This document shows positions 59,253 to 64,000 of a DNA stretch of 64,000 nt, in pieces. The translations under genes and the position numbers were made by a program. How positions within the stretch are numbered: the stretch's first letter is position 1; each line of letters starts with the position of its first letter. The notes under the pieces were generated by a model, which searched no databases, was not told where the DNA came from, and worked only from the letters and a program-made list of their open reading frames with translations. Source of the stretch: Apium graveolens (taxonomy: Eukaryota; Streptophyta; Magnoliopsida; Apiales; Apiaceae); NCBI RefSeq assembly GCF_009905375.1, contig NW_027417550.1, positions 62,001-126,000 on the forward strand, read 5' to 3'.

Positions 59253-61544
59253 ATGGCACCTAAGGATTTAATCATTGATGGAGCTAAGTTTATTCCAAAC
59301 AACTATGCTGTAATTCTTGATCATGCTGAAGCTCCATCTGAATTGCATTTTGTGCAAGATCTTCTTGCACACAGTGAGATTGGGTATGCATTAACTCAGC
59401 CTGAAGTCTTTTCGAGTCAACAAGTTCTGACATTTTGGCGGACTGGGCACTTTGATGATGGTGGTAAACATGGCACTCCCAGTATTGTTTTTGAAGTGGG
59501 TGATTCATCTTATGCAGCCACTCCTGGTATAATACGTAAAGCTCTACATCTCCCAGAAAATTATACTTTTTCAACTCTAGAGGAATCAGTACTTCAGGAG
59601 TTAATGGCTGATTTGGGATATGAAAAGAGTTTGGCAAAGCTTGGGCAGTTAAAAAGGGCTAATATCAGAAGAGAATGGACTTTTTTCTTTGACTGCATCA
59701 CCAAAGCTTTTGGGAACAAATGTTCGAATTTTGATGCTATCCCAATTCTGAGTCAGCACATAGGGTATGCTATTATCCATCAAACTCATTTTGATTTTGC
59801 AACTGGAATAATTGGTTTTATTGGGGATAGGATGACAGAGGATAGAAATATTGTCTATTTTGCTAGATTCTGTCAACTTATATATACTTTTTGTATTGAT
59901 GAACCTCAATTAGTCAGTTCTTCAACCCCACCTTTTAGAGTTGCAAAACGATATTTTAATGATCTGGTAAATGTTGATACTAAGAAAAATGTGGTTAGAC
60001 CATTACAGATTCCTCAGTCTGTAAAACAGATCCTAGTAAATGCTGATCCTGATACTTATAGATCTGTTTACTCTGATGTCCAACCAACCACAAACACCCA
60101 AAAACCATCATCCTCAGCACCTACCACTCATACTACTCAACCTACCCTCAGGACTTATCTCAAATCCTATCTCTCTACTTCACAGACTGTTCAACCCTCA
60201 TCCTCCAAGCCAAAGAGGACAAAAACTATTCCTCAAACACCTCAAAAGAGGAGGAGGACTGTACTGAGAGATGAATCTGATACTGAGGAACAGGTTCCTT
60301 CTTCAGAACTTGTTGTAGGTGAAGCTGAGAAAGTGACTTCTCAGAAGGATTCTGGAATTGGGGGATCTAGGCTTCTCAAACGGCTTAGAAGAATGACAGT
60401 TCCTGAAACTCCTAAGGAATCCAAATCAACAAAGAGATACAAGAAACAGAAGGCAAAAAGGCCAGTTTCAGATGATGAAGAGGAAGCAGCTAAGGAAGGG
60501 GATCAGAAATCTCTGATCTCACAAGACAAGGAATTTGCTCCAGTTATTTCTTCTCCATCAACTCCATCTCAGGAAGCTATTTCTGAAAAGGCTAACACAC
60601 CTTCTGTGTCTTCTGTTGGTCCAGGCACAAGTGCTGATATTGATGTTCAAAACTTGGTTGTGCCTGCAGTAATTCTCTTAGAAGCTCCAACAACAAATAT
60701 TCCTTCCACAACACATGTTACTGATGCTGTTCAAACTCCAGAGTTATCAACAACACCTTCTCTGCATCAAGATGCTGATGATCAGAATTTAGGTGAGCAT
60801 CAGGATATGGCTGTTGATCCGAACTTAGAACAAGATCAGCAATTAGAGGATGCTGAAGCCTCCATTGCTACTCACACTGTTGTCTTATCAGAAGATACTG
60901 ATTCTTTAAGTTCTGATGCTGCAAATGCTGGAGATACTGGTGATGCTGCTCCAACTGTAGATGCTGATAAAGCAGGTCCTTCAGGACTTACTCCTCAACA
61001 GACTCTTCCTAAGTCTGAACTGGTTAATAAGTTTGTTACCGGAGAAGCACCAGTACCTTGGAGTGAAACTCGTGCAGGTCAGGAGTGGACTAAGGAATGG
61101 AACTCAGTTTCATGTGTTCCAACTGACAAGCATCTTGCTGAGCACTTGACTAAAGCTGATGAAATGTTAAATTCTGATGATTTCAAAACTCAGCTTAGAG
61201 TCACTGCATTGAGTACTAAACATTTACAAGGTCTTCATTCAACTACTCATGCAGAGCTACACAAGATTCAGGAGAACTTAATCAAACAGGAACAAGTTTG
61301 GAAAATTGATAAGAAAAAGTTCTTCCAACCTACCATTGACAGGATTGCTTATATTGAGAAGACTCAAGATCATCAACAAGCTCAGATTGATGAAATTCTG
61401 AAAAATCAAGCTTCTCAGCAATCACAACTAACTGAAATCCAATCCTCAGTGGAATTGCTTATCTCTCTTCTATTACCTGCTGATGCCAAAAAGGGGGAGA
61501 AAGTGATTAAGTCCAAATGCAAGACTGACAAGACACTGACATGA
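59253..61544 (+). CDS. Element D env-like ORF, 763 aa
   Basis: The best preserved copy of the env-like protein in the window. It starts in CACATGGCACC. Residues 1-215 form a globular domain (PNNYAVILDHAEAPSELHF, LTFWRTGHF, EWTFFFDCITKAF) shared with the A and E copies. Residues about 270-640 are low-complexity Ser/Thr/Pro/Asp-rich with basic patches (KRTKTIPQTPQKRRR). Residues about 655-745 are a coiled coil (AQIDEILKNQASQQSQL), ending at KKGEKVIKSK. No clear signal peptide or transmembrane helix was seen. The role is unknown; the envelope label is only historical for SIRE elements. It ends at TGA 61542-61544, but the same frame continues. Confidence 0.8.
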   Translation: MAPKDLIIDGAKFIPNNYAVILDHAEAPSELHFVQDLLAHSEIGYALTQPEVFSSQQVLTFWRTGHFDDGGKHGTPSIVFEVGDSSYAATPGIIRKALHLPENYTFSTLEESVLQELMADLGYEKSLAKLGQLKRANIRREWTFFFDCITKAFGNKCSNFDAIPILSQHIGYAIIHQTHFDFATGIIGFIGDRMTEDRNIVYFARFCQLIYTFCIDEPQLVSSSTPPFRVAKRYFNDLVNVDTKKNVVRPLQIPQSVKQILVNADPDTYRSVYSDVQPTTNTQKPSSSAPTTHTTQPTLRTYLKSYLSTSQTVQPSSSKPKRTKTIPQTPQKRRRTVLRDESDTEEQVPSSELVVGEAEKVTSQKDSGIGGSRLLKRLRRMTVPETPKESKSTKRYKKQKAKRPVSDDEEEAAKEGDQKSLISQDKEFAPVISSPSTPSQEAISEKANTPSVSSVGPGTSADIDVQNLVVPAVILLEAPTTNIPSTTHVTDAVQTPELSTTPSLHQDADDQNLGEHQDMAVDPNLEQDQQLEDAEASIATHTVVLSEDTDSLSSDAANAGDTGDAAPTVDADKAGPSGLTPQQTLPKSELVNKFVTGEAPVPWSETRAGQEWTKEWNSVSCVPTDKHLAEHLTKADEMLNSDDFKTQLRVTALSTKHLQGLHSTTHAELHKIQENLIKQEQVWKIDKKKFFQPTIDRIAYIEKTQDHQQAQIDEILKNQASQQSQLTEIQSSVELLISLLLPADAKKGEKVIKSKCKTDKTLT
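61488..61503 (+). promoter_or_regulatory. Internal polypurine tract inside the env-like ORF (candidate)
   Basis: AAAAAGGGGGAGAAAG is identical in E (38926-38941) and G (35524-35539) in the sense orientation of each element, at the same place in the ORF. It resembles the real polypurine tract. It may be a second plus-strand priming site or merely encode KKGEK. Confidence 0.4.
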
Positions 61545-62933
61545 AAGGATAATGAAAAAGATGATCAAGGAAGCTCTGGAAAGGGTAGAGGTCATAGTCA
61601 AGGTAGAGGATTCACATCATGATAAGCTAGTCACAGGACAAGTTCTGATACTGGGAAAATAATAAGTTTTGCTGCTGGTAAAAGGATAAGTTCTGATGAA
61701 CTTCTAGATCTTGATGAGGAAATGTCAAGACAGTTATTTCTTCAGGAAAATCCAGGAATGGACTTGGAAAGTTTAAAGGAAGAAGAAGCCAGACTTAAAT
61801 CAGAGAAAGTCACATCTAAATCTGAAGCTTCTGGTAAAAAGCCACTTCCAAAACTCAAAGGCATTGTGATCAAAGAAAGGACACATACTGAAGCAACATT
61901 GGCTAGATCACAACCACAGATAGATCCAAGATCCAAGGGTAAAGAAAAGGTTGGTGAACTTATCAAGGTTTATGTACCTCTCGAGGATGAAGAAATTACT
62001 GATGAAAAGGATGATCTTGCTCTGACTTCAAGAAAAGTTCTTAAAACAACTTCTGACATGGCTCAAGTTGTTCAGAGTCAAGAAATTGTAAGTTCTGATA
62101 TTCAGAAGAAGCAAGTAACCTCTGACATAGCTCAAGTTAACTTGATATCAGAAGATAGATCAAAGACACTCCTACCAGGATTCACTAAAGCAAAACAGAC
62201 TCAATCTTTGAAAACTACTGCAAGTGGTTTTGAAGCTAGAGTAGTTACTGGAAAGGAAGCAAGAGATAAAACTGGATTGGGAAGTGCTGATGAAAGAAGA
62301 GTACACAACACTACCAATGATCCAACTTCCTTGAGTGAACCAGGTATTGGAGCAACTCCTGAGAGATTGAATTAACTGGAATCCGTACAGATGGTTTACC
62401 ATACCTACTTGAAAGAATACATCATGTTGTATTTCATGACAGATGGTAGGGTTTATCATATAAGACAAAATGCCATTCCATTGAAGTATTTTGAAGAATT
62501 GGAGCATGTACTTTTCTTACTTCAAGTGGATGACAGAATAACAGGGACTGCTGCAAACTACTTAAAAGAACAGATTCAGAGACAGAAAAGGCTTTATTCT
62601 GTTAAGTCTGACAGCACATATGTTCCAAAGTACAGAGATCACAATGGTGATATTGTTGATATGAAGCCTAATACTGCACAGATCAGAACATATCTTGGTA
62701 TTAAGGGACTTGAATTCAATCTGGAGTCTGACAAAGCCTATGTCATAAGACTAGATCAGGAGTTGAGAAAAGCAAAGATCAATGATCTCAGAGCTGCAAT
62801 CTTTCAAACTGGTGAAGATACTGCAGAGCTTAAAGATGCCAAAAGGAGAATGATTGATGAACTCAGATATGCTGAGAAATGTTTGTTGAAGAACTATCTC
62901 AGAACAACTCCTGACATCAGAGAGATTAGATGA
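61545..62933 (+). pseudogene. Element D env-like ORF, downstream in-frame continuation
   Basis: Same frame as 59253-61544. Stops are TGA at 61542 and a TGA-TAA pair near 61620, then an open run including 61722-62375, TAA at 62373-62375, and 62391-62933. The last segment has a globular region (YHTYLKEYIMLYFMTDGR) and a helical end. By position it matches the C-terminal parts of the A, E and G ORFs. The breaks suggest decay of one long ORF of about 1,226 codons, or separate cistrons. Confidence 0.65.
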
Positions 62934-63127
62934 TGAAGCCAAGTCGAAGATCTACAACTGCTTAAATTCTGATATTTGTACAGACTGAAGTTGTTATCAG
63001 AAGTTGAATATTGGTAAAGCTTTAAGGACTGTAAGTTATAGTTATCTAGTCTAATTCTCATGCATTTGTACTTAATGTTTTTGACATCATCAAATATCTG
63101 TTAAACTTGTATATTATGCTAATTTAC
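62934..63127 (+). other. Element D 3' untranslated spacer
   Basis: Short non-coding stretch before the polypurine tract, with D-family words near 62965-63005. Confidence 0.6.
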
Positions 63128-63141
63128 AAGTTGGGGGAGAT
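63128..63141 (+). promoter_or_regulatory. Polypurine tract of element D
   Basis: AAGTTGGGGGAGAT directly precedes the 3' LTR start TGTTAG. Confidence 0.9.
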
Positions 63142-63753
63142 TGTTAGATATATTTGATGATGTCATGGCTAATATAATTTATGTTTAGATTTCAGATCTT
63201 ACTTAACAGGACAAATCAGTACTTAACTGTTGATCAGTACTTATACTGGAAGTCAGGACTTAAGGATATCAGTACTTATATTATCAGGAGATAATCATCA
63301 GAAGTTAGATATCAGAACTTAAGTGCTGAAGGATGATCAAAGAAAGGACAGTAGCTGATTAAAGGAAAGAAGATCGAGATAAACATAAGAAGAGATATGC
63401 ATGAAGAAGGAATTCCGTGAAGAATGGAATACTTGGAAGAAAAGATATCTGATTGATATATTTTAGGAAGCAGAATTATATTCCATATCAATTAGCAATT
63501 ATCTTGTAACTGTGTAGTATATAAACACAGACATAGGGTTTACACTAAAAGTGTTAATATATTTGAGAAGATTATTCATTGTAACCCTAGCAGCTCTCAT
63601 GATATTTGTTCATCACTGAGAGGTAACAGTTCCATACTGTAACAGAGTTTATTGTTTCAATAAAGTTTGTTTTCTGTTATTTAATATATTAAAGTTCAAT
63701 TTGATTGTATTATACACTGTATTCACCCCCTCTACAGTGTATATGACCTAACA
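63142..63753 (+). repeat. 3' LTR of element D
   Basis: 612 bases, about 98% like the 5' LTR by eye. Followed by the TSD AAGTT. Confidence 0.95.
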
Positions 63754-64000
63754 AAGTTCCACAATACCATTCATCACATATTCCCTAATGAAGTGGTATT
63801 TGATGTCTATGTGCTTTGTTCTTGAATGCTGTACTGGATTTTTAGTGATGGCAATTGCACTTGTGTTATCACAGAAAACGGGAATTCTGTCCACTTGTAG
63901 ACCATAGTCCAACAATTGGTTTTTCATCCACAAAAATTTGTGCACAGCAACTACAAACAACAATGTATTCAGCTTCAGCTATAGAAGTAGAAACTAAATT
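63754..64000 (-). pseudogene. Element E RNase H, partial, cut by D and by the window edge
   Basis: The minus strand encodes the middle of copia RNase H (WMKNQLLDYGL, FCDNTSAIAI, KNPVQHSRTKHIDI, YHFIREYV). The part before about 63955 shows a frame change (VVAVHKF where relatives read CAQ...W), and the upstream end lies beyond 64000. The downstream end continues at 50469. Confidence 0.88.

Larger units (their letters stand above)
50470..63753 (+). mobile_element. Element D: full-length SIRE/Maximus-type Ty1/copia retrotransposon, 13.3 kb
   Basis: LTRs 50470-51081 and 63142-63753 (TGTTAG...CCTAACA) with a perfect TSD AAGTT at 50465-50469 and 63754-63758. All domains are present in order: gag, protease, integrase, RT, RNase H, spacer with a small ORF, env-like ORF, polypurine tract. 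All main ORFs share one reading frame, broken by a few stops. The two LTRs differ at about 12 of 612 positions by eye, all transitions. It is inserted in E's RNase H. Confidence 0.96.
35985..64000 (-). mobile_element. Element E: SIRE-type copia element running off the right edge, split by F and D
   Basis: The 3' LTR is at 35985-37005. The env-like region occupies 37210-39027 and 47041-49832. The RNase H coding sequence is split at 50357-50469 and 63754-64000. The remaining pol, gag and the 5' LTR must lie beyond 64000. The left flank before the LTR is ACATA (35980-35984), the expected TSD, but the other end is not visible. F interrupts the env-like ORF and D interrupts RNase H, each with a perfect 5-base TSD. 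Confidence 0.88.

Noticed and set aside
59253..61544. Env-like ORF as a true viral envelope glycoprotein
   Set aside because: No clear signal peptide, transmembrane helix or glycoprotein-like Cys pattern was seen; low-complexity and coiled-coil regions dominate. The label is kept only as env-like.

Overview
The window is nuclear DNA of a flowering plant, very probably a eudicot with a large, repeat-rich genome. It carries one intron-rich host gene, a plant GH35 beta-galactosidase, at the left edge. Nearly everything after about position 9,100 is nested LTR retrotransposons. The AT-rich introns, the tRNA-iMet primer sites of the Ty1/copia elements and the tRNA-Asp primer site of the Athila-like Ty3/gypsy element all fit a dicot. 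An asterid such as an Apiaceae species is only a guess.

Layout. 175-7854 (minus): a complete 19-exon beta-galactosidase of 829 aa. Its 2.3-kb intron 15 holds two nested non-autonomous hAT-like elements, each with a target-site duplication (TSD). 8013-9103: gene promoter and AT-rich spacer. 9104-31816 (minus): element A, a SIRE/Maximus-type copia element with 1.44-kb LTRs and TSD TTATA. It has lost most of pol, keeps a gag and an env-like region, and was invaded by B (13442-23871, probable solo LTR of a Ty3 element), by C inside B (13824-20711, Athila-like, gag plus broken protease, TSD CTAGC) and by a solo LTR of the D family (25689-26255, TSD TAAAT). 31817-33043: AT-rich spacer with a degenerate tandem repeat. 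33044-35984 (minus): G, the 3' end of another SIRE-type element. 35985 to beyond the right edge (minus): E, same family as G and apparently inserted in it. E is interrupted by F (39028-47040, minus, non-autonomous copia, TSD GTTAG) and by D (50470-63753, plus, full-length SIRE-type element, TSD AAGTT). D landed in E's RNase H coding sequence, which resumes at 63754.

How the parts work together. In A, D, E and G the order is gag, protease, integrase, RT, RNase H, then a long env-like ORF of unknown function, then the polypurine tract. The env-like ORF starts in a similar context in A, D and E (ATGGCAC) and each copy has a TATA-like box 106-154 bases upstream. This suggests separate transcription of that ORF. 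D has one more small ORF (90 aa) with its own TATA-like box. Each element family also carries its own short word repeated in LTRs, leaders or spacers. C and F lack a complete RT yet have nearly identical LTRs, so they were probably moved recently by enzymes supplied in trans.
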